From Thioalkalicoccus limnaeus (GTDB lineage: Bacteria > Pseudomonadota > Gammaproteobacteria > Chromatiales > Chromatiaceae): a stretch of 15,349 nt of DNA. The stretch's first letter is position 1. Each line of letters starts with the position of its first letter. The translations under genes and the position numbers were made by a program. Location: contig NZ_JBDKXB010000045.1 of assembly GCF_041197575.1 (NCBI RefSeq), positions 1 to 15,349 on the forward strand. The letters are read 5' to 3'. The notes under the pieces are model-generated. The model ran no database searches and was not told the DNA's origin. It saw nothing but the letters and a program-made list of their open reading frames with translations. Positions 7,762 through 15,022 of this stretch are shown here, piece by piece.

Positions 7762-8451
7762 GTGGCCAACGCGAATCGCTATGCGATGCTTCTGAGCTCG
7801 CTGCCCTATCACGGCCGACTGTTCGGGGCCACGCAGACCCCCTTGTCGCGGATCCGTTTGGATCAGCGTCTGGCGCAATTGGCCCCGGCCGATGCCGAAT
7901 GCCTGCGCCACGTGCGCCGGCTCGCCGAGTGGGCGCAGCAGGATGTCGAGGACAGCGACGCCCAAGTGGTCGCCCGGATCGAGCGCTCACTGGGTCACAT
8001 CGGCCATGCCGGCGTGCGCGACCTGGTGATCCGGCGGCTCGAACTGCGCACCCTGGTGGCCGCCTTGCGCCGTCGCCACCGGGGCGAACCGGCGCCACGC
8101 GACCGGCACTGGGGTTACGGCCGCTGGGTCGGCTGGATCGGCCGCCACTGGAATGAGCCCGAGTTCGGCCTGGCGCGGGCCTTCTCCTGGTTGCCGGAGG
8201 CGAAACGCCTGTTGGAACGTGGCGCCTCGGCCGACCTGGAACGCCTGTTGGCGAGCGTCGCCTGGAACCAGTTGGAGCAGGCGAGCGATGGCCACCACTT
8301 CGATTTCGCGGCGGTCGCCATCTATGCGCTGCGCTGGGACATGATCGCGAGCTGGACCAGCTACGATGGCGAGGGAGCCATCGAGCGCTTCGACGAACTG
8401 ATCGCGGCGGCCAGTCGCCCGATGCCGATCGGCGATCTGGGACCTTTTTGA
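7762..8451 (+). CDS. DUF2764 family V-ATPase operon protein (putative C-like subunit)
   Basis: A 229-residue, mostly helical soluble protein with no signal peptide or membrane segment. It matches the protein that sits between subunits E and A in Chlamydia, Bacteroidetes and spirochaete V-ATPase operons (DUF2764), starting with YAMLLSSLPYHGRLFG. Other visible features are a basic LELRTLVAALRRRHRGE region and a Trp-rich middle (GYGRWVGWIGRHW). The role is not proven. Because these operons lack a recognisable C subunit, it may do the job of C/d, which docks the central shaft onto the K ring; that is inference. The GTG start has GAGG about 6 bp upstream. It lies 15 bp after E and 142 bp before A. 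Confidence 0.75.
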   Translation: MANANRYAMLLSSLPYHGRLFGATQTPLSRIRLDQRLAQLAPADAECLRHVRRLAEWAQQDVEDSDAQVVARIERSLGHIGHAGVRDLVIRRLELRTLVAALRRRHRGEPAPRDRHWGYGRWVGWIGRHWNEPEFGLARAFSWLPEAKRLLERGASADLERLLASVAWNQLEQASDGHHFDFAAVAIYALRWDMIASWTSYDGEGAIERFDELIAAASRPMPIGDLGPF

Positions 8452-8463
8452 GACACCGGTGTC
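8452..8463. repeat. Perfect 12-bp palindrome directly after the DUF2764 stop codon
   Basis: GACACCGGTGTC reads the same on both strands and begins at the base after the TGA. It could be an operator half-site pair or the tip of a processing site in the unusually long gap before subunit A. No protein is known to me for it, and chance is possible in GC-rich DNA. Confidence 0.35.
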
Positions 8464-8541
8464 CGGCCAGGCCCGGCTGCGGCCGAGGACTGCGCCTGGT
8501 CGCGCATTCGCCTGCACCTGCCGGGCCGGTCAGAGAAGACC

Positions 8542-8575
8542 AAAGCCATTCGGGCGTGACCGGGTGGCTTTTCCT
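8542..8575 (+). terminator. Weak terminator-like or attenuator hairpin before subunit A
   Basis: AAAGCCA at 8542-8548 pairs perfectly with TGGCTTT at 8565-8571. One more T and then CCTC follow. The stem is seven base pairs with a 16-nt loop and a short T-run, so termination would be partial at best. Because it lies between the operon and its catalytic subunit gene, it could lower or adjust A expression. It ends 14 bp before the ribosome site of A. Confidence 0.3.
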
Positions 8576-8593
8576 CATCACAGGAGCGCGACC

Positions 8594-10444
8594 ATGCCCC
8601 ACGACACCCCGATCTCCGCGCCGACTCACGAGCCCGCCGATCGGCCCGCCCAGATCGTTGCGGTCCAGGAAAGCCTGGTGACGATCGAGGCCGGACGCGA
8701 GGGAGGAATGCCTCGCCCGCTGATCAAGAACGAGGTGGTCTTCATCCTGCCACGGCGCATCCCGGCCGATGGACGACAGGAACGACTCAAGGCCGAAGTC
8801 CTGCGAGTCCGCGGCCATACGGCCGACGCCCAGGTCTTCGAAGACACCAAAGGGATCTCGGTCGGCGACCCGGTCGAGCAAAGCGGCGAGATGCTGTCGG
8901 TCCTCCTCGGACCTGGATTGCTCGGGCAGGTCTACGATGGCTTGCAGACTCCGCTCGACCGGATTGCGATGCAACACGGCGTGTTCCTGCCGCGCGGCGT
9001 CGACGTCGCTCCACTGGATACGCAACGCAAATGGTCGTTCGTGCCGAGCGTCCAGCAAGGGGCGAGGCTGCGCGCCGGTGGCCTGCTCGGGACCCTGGCC
9101 GAGGGGCGCTTCAAGCACAAGATCACGATACCCTATGACCAGGCCGGCGAGATCGAGGTCACCTGGATCCAGGAAGGCAGCGTCACGCTCGATACGCCGG
9201 TCGCACGGATTCGCGATGCCGAGGGTCGTGAGCGCTCGCTTGATCTCAGCCAACGCTGGCCGGTGCGGCGTCCGCTGACCGAACAGATGCTGCGCGAACG
9301 GACCATCGAGCGACTCTACCCGAACGAGCCCTTGACGACGACGATCCGCATCGTCGACACCTTCTTCCCGATTGCGCGCGGCGGCACGGCCTGCATACCC
9401 GGCCCCTTCGGCGCCGGTAAGACCATCCTGCTGCATCAGTTGGCGATGCATTCGGCGGTGGACATCGTGATCATCGTCGCGTGCGGCGAACGCGCCGGCG
9501 AGGTGGTCGAGACGATCCAGGAGTTTCCGAAGTTGACGGACCCGCGCACCGGCAGCTCCCTGATGGATCGCACCATCATCGTCTGCAACACCTCGTCGAT
9601 GCCGGTCGCCGCGCGCGAGGCATCGATCTACACCGGCGTCACCATTGGTGAGTATTATCGCCAGATGGGCTACCAGGTCCTCCTGCTCGCGGACTCGACG
9701 TCGCGATGGGCGCAGGCGATGCGCGAGACCTCCGGCCGATTGGAAGAAATCCCCGGCGAGGAGGCCTTCCCGGCCTATCTGGAATCGGCGATCCGAAGCG
9801 TCTACGAACGGGCCGGAACCATCCGCAGCGGCGATGGAAGCGTCGGCAGCCTGACCCTGATCGGCAGCGTCTCGCCGGCTGGCGGCAACTTCGAGGAACC
9901 CGTGACCCAAGCCACGCTCGGGACCGTCAAGAGCTTCCTGGGCCTATCCTACGATCGTGCCTACAAACGCTTCTATCCGGCGATCGACCCGCTGATCTCC
10001 TGGTCACGCTATCTGGAGCAGCTCGCCCCCTGGTATGCCGCCCACCTGGAACCGACCTGGACCGAGCGGGTTACCGCGATGCGCGAGCTCCTGGTACGCG
10101 GCGACGGCGTGCAGCAGATGATGCAGGTGACCGGCGAGGAAGGCATCACCACCGATGACTATGTGGTCTGGCTCGAGGCCACCTTTCTCGACATGGTCTT
10201 CCTGCAGCAGGACGCCTTCGACGAGGTCGATGCCTCGGTTCCGATGGAACGCCAACGTTTTACCTTCGATCTGGTCTGGACACTGATCGGGGCGGAACGG
10301 TCCTTTCCCGACAAGACCGCGGCCCGGCAGTACTTCAACAAACTCACCGGGCTCTTCAAGAACTTCAACTATGCCGCGCCGGACTCCCCGGATTACCGGC
10401 GCCTGCTCGAGGAGATCGACAGCCTGTCCGGCCGTTCGGAGTGA
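8594..10444 (+). CDS. ntpA: V/A-type ATPase subunit A (catalytic)
   Basis: The 616-residue catalytic subunit of the V1/A1 head, which hydrolyses or makes ATP. An N-terminal barrel is followed by the bulge domain typical of A (GVFLPRGVDVAPL through GRFKHKITIPYD). The P-loop GPFGAGKT is at residues 270-277. The catalytic Glu299 is in CGERAGEVVE. Other blocks are TGSSLMDRTIIVCNTSSMPV, LLADSTSRWAQAMRETSGRL and GAGG-free SVSPAGGNFEEPVTQATL. The protein resembles the Chlamydia-type A subunit throughout. The ATG at 8594 has AGGAG 7 bp upstream. An in-frame ATG at 8459 would add 45 low-complexity residues across the intergenic palindrome and is rejected. Being last and separated by 142 bp is unusual for this operon. 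Confidence 0.96.
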   Translation: MPHDTPISAPTHEPADRPAQIVAVQESLVTIEAGREGGMPRPLIKNEVVFILPRRIPADGRQERLKAEVLRVRGHTADAQVFEDTKGISVGDPVEQSGEMLSVLLGPGLLGQVYDGLQTPLDRIAMQHGVFLPRGVDVAPLDTQRKWSFVPSVQQGARLRAGGLLGTLAEGRFKHKITIPYDQAGEIEVTWIQEGSVTLDTPVARIRDAEGRERSLDLSQRWPVRRPLTEQMLRERTIERLYPNEPLTTTIRIVDTFFPIARGGTACIPGPFGAGKTILLHQLAMHSAVDIVIIVACGERAGEVVETIQEFPKLTDPRTGSSLMDRTIIVCNTSSMPVAAREASIYTGVTIGEYYRQMGYQVLLLADSTSRWAQAMRETSGRLEEIPGEEAFPAYLESAIRSVYERAGTIRSGDGSVGSLTLIGSVSPAGGNFEEPVTQATLGTVKSFLGLSYDRAYKRFYPAIDPLISWSRYLEQLAPWYAAHLEPTWTERVTAMRELLVRGDGVQQMMQVTGEEGITTDDYVVWLEATFLDMVFLQQDAFDEVDASVPMERQRFTFDLVWTLIGAERSFPDKTAARQYFNKLTGLFKNFNYAAPDSPDYRRLLEEIDSLSGRSE

Positions 10445-10489
10445 GCAGGCACCAAGGGCGTCGCGGCCGCCGGTGCCGCAGCGGCCTGC
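10445..10489 (+). terminator. GC-rich nested hairpins after subunit A
   Basis: Just after the subunit A stop, GCAGGC at 10445-10450 can pair with GCCTGC at 10484-10489. Alternatively GGCACC at 10448-10453 can pair with GGTGCC at 10472-10477. A palindromic GCGGCCGC lies in the loop. No T-run follows, so this may be a weak or factor-dependent end of the operon transcript, or only GC-rich sequence. Confidence 0.25.
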
Positions 10490-10631
10490 CCCGACCGACA
10501 AAACCCAGCCCGATCCCAGCAACCCGCTCGAACGACGATCGCCCGAGCCAGGTCGACCAGCCGATCAACCTTGATACTGGATTCGACCGCCCTCGAACAC
10601 ATCCTCTCAACCCTGTGTGGGAGCCAACCAC

Positions 10632-11438
10632 ATGACCTATTGCGTAGGACTCTATCTGAACGACGGCCTGGTCATGGCCTCCGATTCCCGGACCAATGCG
10701 GGGGTCGATTACATCTCATCGTATAGCAAGCTCCATCTCTTCCAACCGGCGCCGGATCGCTACTTCATCCTGCTCGCGGCCGGCAACCTGGCGACGACCC
10801 AGGAGGTCCTGAACCGTATCCGCCGCGACCTGGATCAGGCGGTCGACCCCAAGCCGAGCCCCTTTCAGCTGGTCCCCGGACCCACGCTCCTGAACGTCAA
10901 CTACCTGTTCGAGGCCGCCACCTACGTCGGCCAGTTGGTCGTCGCGGTCCAGAACGAGCACGGCCCCGCGCTGCGCCAGGCCGGGGCCGCCCCAGAGGCG
11001 AGCTTCATCCTCGGCGGACAGATCGCCGGCCAACCCCATGGCCTCTTCCTGATCTATCCGCAGGGCAACGCGATCGCGGCCACGCCCGAAACCCCCTGCC
11101 TGCAGATCGGCGAGAGCAAGTACGGCAAACCGGCACTCGATCATATCGCCCACCCCGGTCTGTCGCTCGCCGACGGCGCGCGCCTGTGCCTCGTCTCGCT
11201 CGTTGGAACGGCCCGCTCCAACCTGACCGTCGGCCCGCCGTTCGAAGTGGCGCTCTGCCCGCGCGACCAACTGGCACCAGCGCAGCGCCTGCGACTCGAC
11301 GAGGACTCGCCAGAGCTCGCCGTGATCCGGCAGAGCTGGAACGAGAGCCTGCGTCAGGCCTTCTACGCCCTCCCCCACTTTTCCTGGGAACAGGGCGCGC
11401 AACCGCCGGTCGCTCCAGCCGCGATCGGACCCTCGTGA
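10632..11438 (+). CDS. anbu: Anbu-type bacterial proteasome subunit (Ntn hydrolase)
   Basis: A 268-residue N-terminal-nucleophile hydrolase of the Anbu (ancestral beta subunit, HslV-related) family. It begins with the family hallmark MTYCVGL. Removal of Met exposes Thr1 as nucleophile; Asp17 in MASDSRTNAG and Lys32 in SSYSKLHLF complete the expected active-site set. Later landmarks are AGNLATTQEVLNR, SFILGGQIAGQPHGLFLIYP and CLQIGESKYGKPALDHI. Anbu proteins assemble into open helical or ring-like particles; physiological substrates are uncertain. The ATG at 10632 is chosen over an in-frame GTG at 10617 because only it puts Thr at position 2; GGAG lies 9 bp upstream. It follows the V-ATPase by about 190 bp. 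The usual neighbours (transglutaminase-like, alpha-E, ATP-grasp) are missing here, and glutaminase follows. Confidence 0.9.
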   Translation: MTYCVGLYLNDGLVMASDSRTNAGVDYISSYSKLHLFQPAPDRYFILLAAGNLATTQEVLNRIRRDLDQAVDPKPSPFQLVPGPTLLNVNYLFEAATYVGQLVVAVQNEHGPALRQAGAAPEASFILGGQIAGQPHGLFLIYPQGNAIAATPETPCLQIGESKYGKPALDHIAHPGLSLADGARLCLVSLVGTARSNLTVGPPFEVALCPRDQLAPAQRLRLDEDSPELAVIRQSWNESLRQAFYALPHFSWEQGAQPPVAPAAIGPS

Positions 11439-11528
11439 CGGATCCAGCACGACCGGAACGCGTGCAGGTCGGGTCGATGCCGCATCCCCCGGCCGGCGCG
11501 CCGTCACGGCAACCGAGGTGTCTCAACG

Positions 11529-12536
11529 ATGACGATCCCATCGCCTTGCGTCTCGACCGGTCATTTGCCGGACCCGGGACTGGTGCAGCAGCTGGTGGCC
11601 GAGGCGCACGCACGCTTCGCTCCCGTCACCGATGGCCAAAATGCCAGTTACATCCCGGCCCTCGCATCGGTTCCAAGCGACCTCTTCGGGATCTGCGTCG
11701 CGGGAACCGGCGGCGGTCTGCATGCGGTCGGCGACGCCGCTCATGAATTCTCGATCCAGAGCATCTCGAAGCCCTTCGTCTTCGCCTTGGTCTGCCAGGC
11801 GATCGGCGAGGACGAGGCGCGCCGCCGACTCGGCGTGAACAGCACCGGTTACCCGTTCAACTCGGTCATCGCCGCTGAGCGCTCGCGGGACGGACTGAGC
11901 AACCCGATGGTCAACGCCGGGGCCATCGCGACCACGAGCCTGGCCCCCGGGGCCAGTGCCGAGGTCAAATGGCAGTTCGTTCGCGATGGCCTGTCGCGGT
12001 TCGCGGGCCGCCCGTTGCGCCTCGACGAGGAGGTCTACCGATCCGAATCATCCGCCAACCAACGCAACACCGGCATCGCCAACCTGTTGCAGAGTCATGA
12101 ACGGATCTACTTCGACCCGATCCAGGCGACCGACATCTACACGCGGCAATGCGCCCTCGGCGTCACGACCCGGGATCTCGCGATCATGGCCGCGACGCTG
12201 GCCAACGGCGGGGTCAATCCGGTCACCGGCGAGACCGTCGTCGACGCGATCCACTGTCAGCACGTGCTGGCCGTCATGGTCACCGCCGGGCTCTACGAGC
12301 ACTCCGGCGACTGGCTCTACGACACCGGGCTGCCCGGCAAGAGCGGGGTCAGTGGCGGGATGATCTGCGTCGCACCGGGCAAGGGGGGGCTGGCGACCTT
12401 CGCCCCGCCGCTCGACGCAGCCGGAAACAGCGTCAAGGGGCAACTGACGGCCCGATTCCTGTCCCACGCCCTGGGCCTCAATCTGTTCGCCTCGCTCCCA
12501 GCCTGCCCAGCCGGACCATCCACAGCGCCTTTGTGA
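11529..12536 (+). CDS. glsA: Glutaminase A (serine-dependent)
   Basis: A 335-residue cytosolic enzyme that hydrolyses L-glutamine to L-glutamate and ammonia. The beta-lactamase-like fold carries the SxxK catalytic pair Ser78 and Lys81 in FSIQSISKPF. Family blocks include GVNSTGYPFNSV, NPMVNAGAIATTS, SESSANQRNTGIANLL, GLYEHSGDWLYDTGLP and KSGVSGGMICVAPGKGGLA. The ATG has GAGGTG 8 bp upstream. The last residues after LGLNLFA (a Pro/Ala-rich tail) are longer than in most relatives. It lies 90 bp after Anbu on the same strand, so a shared transcript is possible. Bacterial GlsA can help acid resistance through released ammonia (family knowledge). Whether it does so here is inference from the V-ATPase nearby. 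Confidence 0.95.
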   Translation: MTIPSPCVSTGHLPDPGLVQQLVAEAHARFAPVTDGQNASYIPALASVPSDLFGICVAGTGGGLHAVGDAAHEFSIQSISKPFVFALVCQAIGEDEARRRLGVNSTGYPFNSVIAAERSRDGLSNPMVNAGAIATTSLAPGASAEVKWQFVRDGLSRFAGRPLRLDEEVYRSESSANQRNTGIANLLQSHERIYFDPIQATDIYTRQCALGVTTRDLAIMAATLANGGVNPVTGETVVDAIHCQHVLAVMVTAGLYEHSGDWLYDTGLPGKSGVSGGMICVAPGKGGLATFAPPLDAAGNSVKGQLTARFLSHALGLNLFASLPACPAGPSTAPL

Positions 12537-12564
12537 CCCGCTTTCAGACAGCACGGCTTTCAAT

Positions 12565-12735
12565 GACAACCCGAGCCTCGCATCGAAGCTCGACGAGGCC
12601 ATCGAACAAGCCTATCGGCTGGCCGTGATCGAAACCGAACGCGAAACGGGCCTGCCGGAAACCACATTTCCCGTCAACTGTCCGTTTGCGTTTTCGCAGA
12701 TGATGGATGATGCCTTCTGGCCGGATGGCGATTGA
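12565..12735 (+). pseudogene. DUF29 family protein, C-terminal remnant
   Basis: A frame with no start codon encodes NPSLASKLDEAIEQAYRLAV, then ETERETGLPETTFPVNCPF and AFSQMMDDAFWPDGD before a TGA. This matches the C-terminal half of DUF29 proteins, which are about 150 residues long, of unknown function and common in cyanobacteria and purple bacteria. They often sit near toxin-antitoxin or mobile genes. The N-terminal half is missing: upstream the frame runs into the glutaminase 3' end without homology. It is a truncated relic left by a deletion or insertion at this junction. Confidence 0.7.
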
Positions 12736-12860
12736 CCGCGACAGGGAATGCGACGATGCGAGCGCTGACGCCGAAGACAGCGTGAACACACGGTCGGCGC
12801 ATCCTGGCACTCTCTGGCAGCCAAGGGGTGAAGCCTCGCTAGGACGATCCGTCCAGCCGA
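12736..12860. other. Short convergent gap without a recognisable gene
   Basis: This lies between the DUF29 remnant (+) and the helicase stop (-). No reading frame, terminator with T-run or repeat stands out. It marks the strand switch between the metabolic cluster on the left and the accessory genes on the right. Confidence 0.4.
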
Positions 12861-14744
12861 CTAGCCCATCTCCACCTTGCCTGACCCAGCGATCTCGGTG
12901 ACGAACGGGGAGGGGTGGGCGGCGCTGATGACGAGGTAGTCCTCGGGACGGGTGAGGCCCACGTACATCAACTTGCGCTCATCCTGCTCAGTGGTATCAC
13001 CGAACTGCTTGGGCAACAGGTCGGCCCACATCAGGATCACCGCCTTGTATTGCAGCCCCTTGGCGGAATGGATGGTCTGGATCTTGATCGCCGGCTCGGC
13101 GATGCGGCGGCGCTGCGAAGGGTCGCGGTTGATCCAGACGGCCGGGGCGAGTTGCTCCAGCCCCTGCACCAACCGTTCGATGAGATATTTTTCATGCTTT
13201 GCGGCATAGGGATAGAAGATGGCGATCTGGCGAGGCGCAAGCGGCTCGATCGGTTGGCCGAACCACTGGCCATCGAGCAGACCTTTGACCACCCCCATCA
13301 CCCGCTCCTGTTCCTCCAGGCGCGAGGACGCTTGCAGCAGGCGCGGGCGGTGGCCGCCGAGGCGACGGCATCTGGCCGGATCGACCTGCAGGGCGATCAG
13401 GCTTTCTTCGCCCTCCTCATCGGCGGTGCGGCTGGCGAAGGCAGCCGCGAGGTCCACGATCTCCTTCGAGTTTCGGTAATTGATGTGCAGGTCGAAGTGC
13501 TTGGAGATGGTGCGCCCGCGGGCGTTGATCCCGAGCTGTCGCCAGATGATCTTCTTGTCGCCGTAGAGCCCTTGGCTGCCGTCGCCGACGATGATCAGAT
13601 CACCGTCGTCGGGGTCGTCGATCGCCTCCAGCAGGCACTTGAACCAACTGATCTCGAAATCCTGCGCCTCGTCGACCAGGATGCTATTGAAGAAACGGCT
13701 GTGCGGCGCGCCCGATTCGAGCGCGGCCAACAGGCGATGGCCGAGCGATTGGTTGTCCTCTCCCGAGCGTCGCGCCACGCCGTTGGCCTTAGCCCAGCCG
13801 TCGAAGTGCAGCACGGTGACGTTCGGGCAGTCCCTCGATGCGTGCTGCAAGTAGGTTGCGAGCGAGACGTTGTAACAGAGGAAGAGGACACGTCGGTCCG
13901 GCTGTTGGCCAGCAATCATTCGCGCCTTGGCTATCAGCAGCACCGTTTTGCCGGAACCGGCTACGCCGTAGATGATGCGGTGACCGCCGCCGATGCTGCG
14001 GGCGTTACTCTCCTGGCGCGCGTCCAGGACCTTCAGATCGACCACCGACTCGTCGTCGGCCCGAATGTCCTTTTCCTCGGCTAGTTGCTCGGTCGGGGCA
14101 CGAATCACCACCTCCGGGTGGATCGCCGCCCGCAGCACGTCGATCTGCTCCTCGCGCAGCGGCTCGATGGTCCAAAAGGGGTCGAAGAAGGCCTTCAGCT
14201 CGGCCTCGAGCTCAGCGCCTGCGAGCGGCTTCTCCTCCCAGCTCAACAACCGATCCCGCGTCACCACCTTGCTGGCCGAAAAGAGTGCCGTCATGTCGCC
14301 TCCGGCCGTGCGGGTAAGCTGCTCGGCGGCGATGTTGGCAAGCACGGCGAAATGGCCGAACGGAAACGCAAACCGGTTCTGGTGTGGGCCAGGACCATTG
14401 AGCAGGCGCTGACCGCCCGGCAGCTTACGCAGCCGATCCATCAGGTCGTACATGTACTCGCGGGCCTGGCGCACCGGGTGGCGCTGCTCGATCGGACCGC
14501 GCACATCCTTGATCGTCACGGACTCCTGATTGCCGCCGAGCAGATCGTTCGGTCGCCACCCTTTGACCTCGATGATCAGCACACCCAGGTCGGGGCAAAG
14601 CACGATGAAATCGGGGTAGCGGTTCTCGATGATCGGTTCGTAATAGACCAGACACTGGTCCGGGAGGCCTTGCAGAATCGCAAACAGGCGCTTTTCGCCC
14701 TGAGAGGCACGGCTCGGACAACGGTCGGGGATCATGATGGCCAT
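12861..14744 (-). CDS. NERD-nuclease/UvrD-like helicase fusion protein
   Basis: A 627-residue cytosolic protein joining an N-terminal nuclease-related domain (NERD) to a superfamily 1 helicase. The NERD part (about residues 10-130) has the PD-(D/E)XK-like set Glu17, Asp45 in RYPDF and Glu59-x-Lys61 in IIEVKGW. The helicase begins after about residue 200 with Walker A GVAGSGKT (260-267, Lys266). Walker B DEAQD follows at 358-362, then INYRNSKEIV, HSAKGLQYKAVIL (from His559) and YVGLTRPEDYLVI (Arg599). It probably unwinds and cleaves or processes DNA; its biological role is unknown. Similar fusions occur in accessory and defence-type regions. The start has AAGGA about 8 bp upstream. All motifs look intact. 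Confidence 0.9.
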   Translation of the reverse strand: MAIMIPDRCPSRASQGEKRLFAILQGLPDQCLVYYEPIIENRYPDFIVLCPDLGVLIIEVKGWRPNDLLGGNQESVTIKDVRGPIEQRHPVRQAREYMYDLMDRLRKLPGGQRLLNGPGPHQNRFAFPFGHFAVLANIAAEQLTRTAGGDMTALFSASKVVTRDRLLSWEEKPLAGAELEAELKAFFDPFWTIEPLREEQIDVLRAAIHPEVVIRAPTEQLAEEKDIRADDESVVDLKVLDARQESNARSIGGGHRIIYGVAGSGKTVLLIAKARMIAGQQPDRRVLFLCYNVSLATYLQHASRDCPNVTVLHFDGWAKANGVARRSGEDNQSLGHRLLAALESGAPHSRFFNSILVDEAQDFEISWFKCLLEAIDDPDDGDLIIVGDGSQGLYGDKKIIWRQLGINARGRTISKHFDLHINYRNSKEIVDLAAAFASRTADEEGEESLIALQVDPARCRRLGGHRPRLLQASSRLEEQERVMGVVKGLLDGQWFGQPIEPLAPRQIAIFYPYAAKHEKYLIERLVQGLEQLAPAVWINRDPSQRRRIAEPAIKIQTIHSAKGLQYKAVILMWADLLPKQFGDTTEQDERKLMYVGLTRPEDYLVISAAHPSPFVTEIAGSGKVEMG

Positions 14745-15022
14745 GAGCTTGTCCTTGTCGGCGAATCGGCATTGGGTCAGGCCGGAATAGGATAGCCGGC
14801 CTTGGCGCGGGCGTGCATCGCGCGATTGGCCATGCTAGCGGGTCGCTCGGGTAGTGTAAGGGAGATGGCTGAGCCTTGCGCCGATCGACCTGTTCTTCAG
14901 CGCACCACTGGCCCGGCAACCAGGATCGGGCCACAAGGACTGATCAGGACGACAATCCACTCAGAGAAGCTAGCCGTGCTCAGATGCGTATACCTTCCGG
15001 GCTCCGCGTTCGATCCTCTCAG
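14745..15022. other. Intergenic region carrying the helicase leader
   Basis: No recognisable gene on either strand. On the minus strand the AAGGA ribosome site for the helicase is close to 14751-14757. GGCCGG and CCGGCC at about 14780-14801 form a six-base-pair stem. A clear -35/-10 promoter pair is not visible. The DUF4143 gene upstream is on the same strand, so the helicase could be read through from it or have its own promoter here. Confidence 0.4.

Noticed and set aside
8459..8593. N-terminal extension of subunit A from an upstream ATG
   Set aside because: It would add 45 Arg/Pro-rich residues with no homology. The ATG at 8594 has a strong AGGAG at proper spacing and fits family length.
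6752..9910. Very long minus-strand open frame (1052 codons) opposite the ATPase genes
   Set aside because: It is antisense to K, E, DUF2764 and A, is dominated by Arg, Pro, Gly and Ser, and shows no domain. It is a GC-rich shadow frame.
10617..10631. GTG start for Anbu five codons upstream
   Set aside because: It would remove the N-terminal Thr needed as nucleophile. MTYCVG is the family start.
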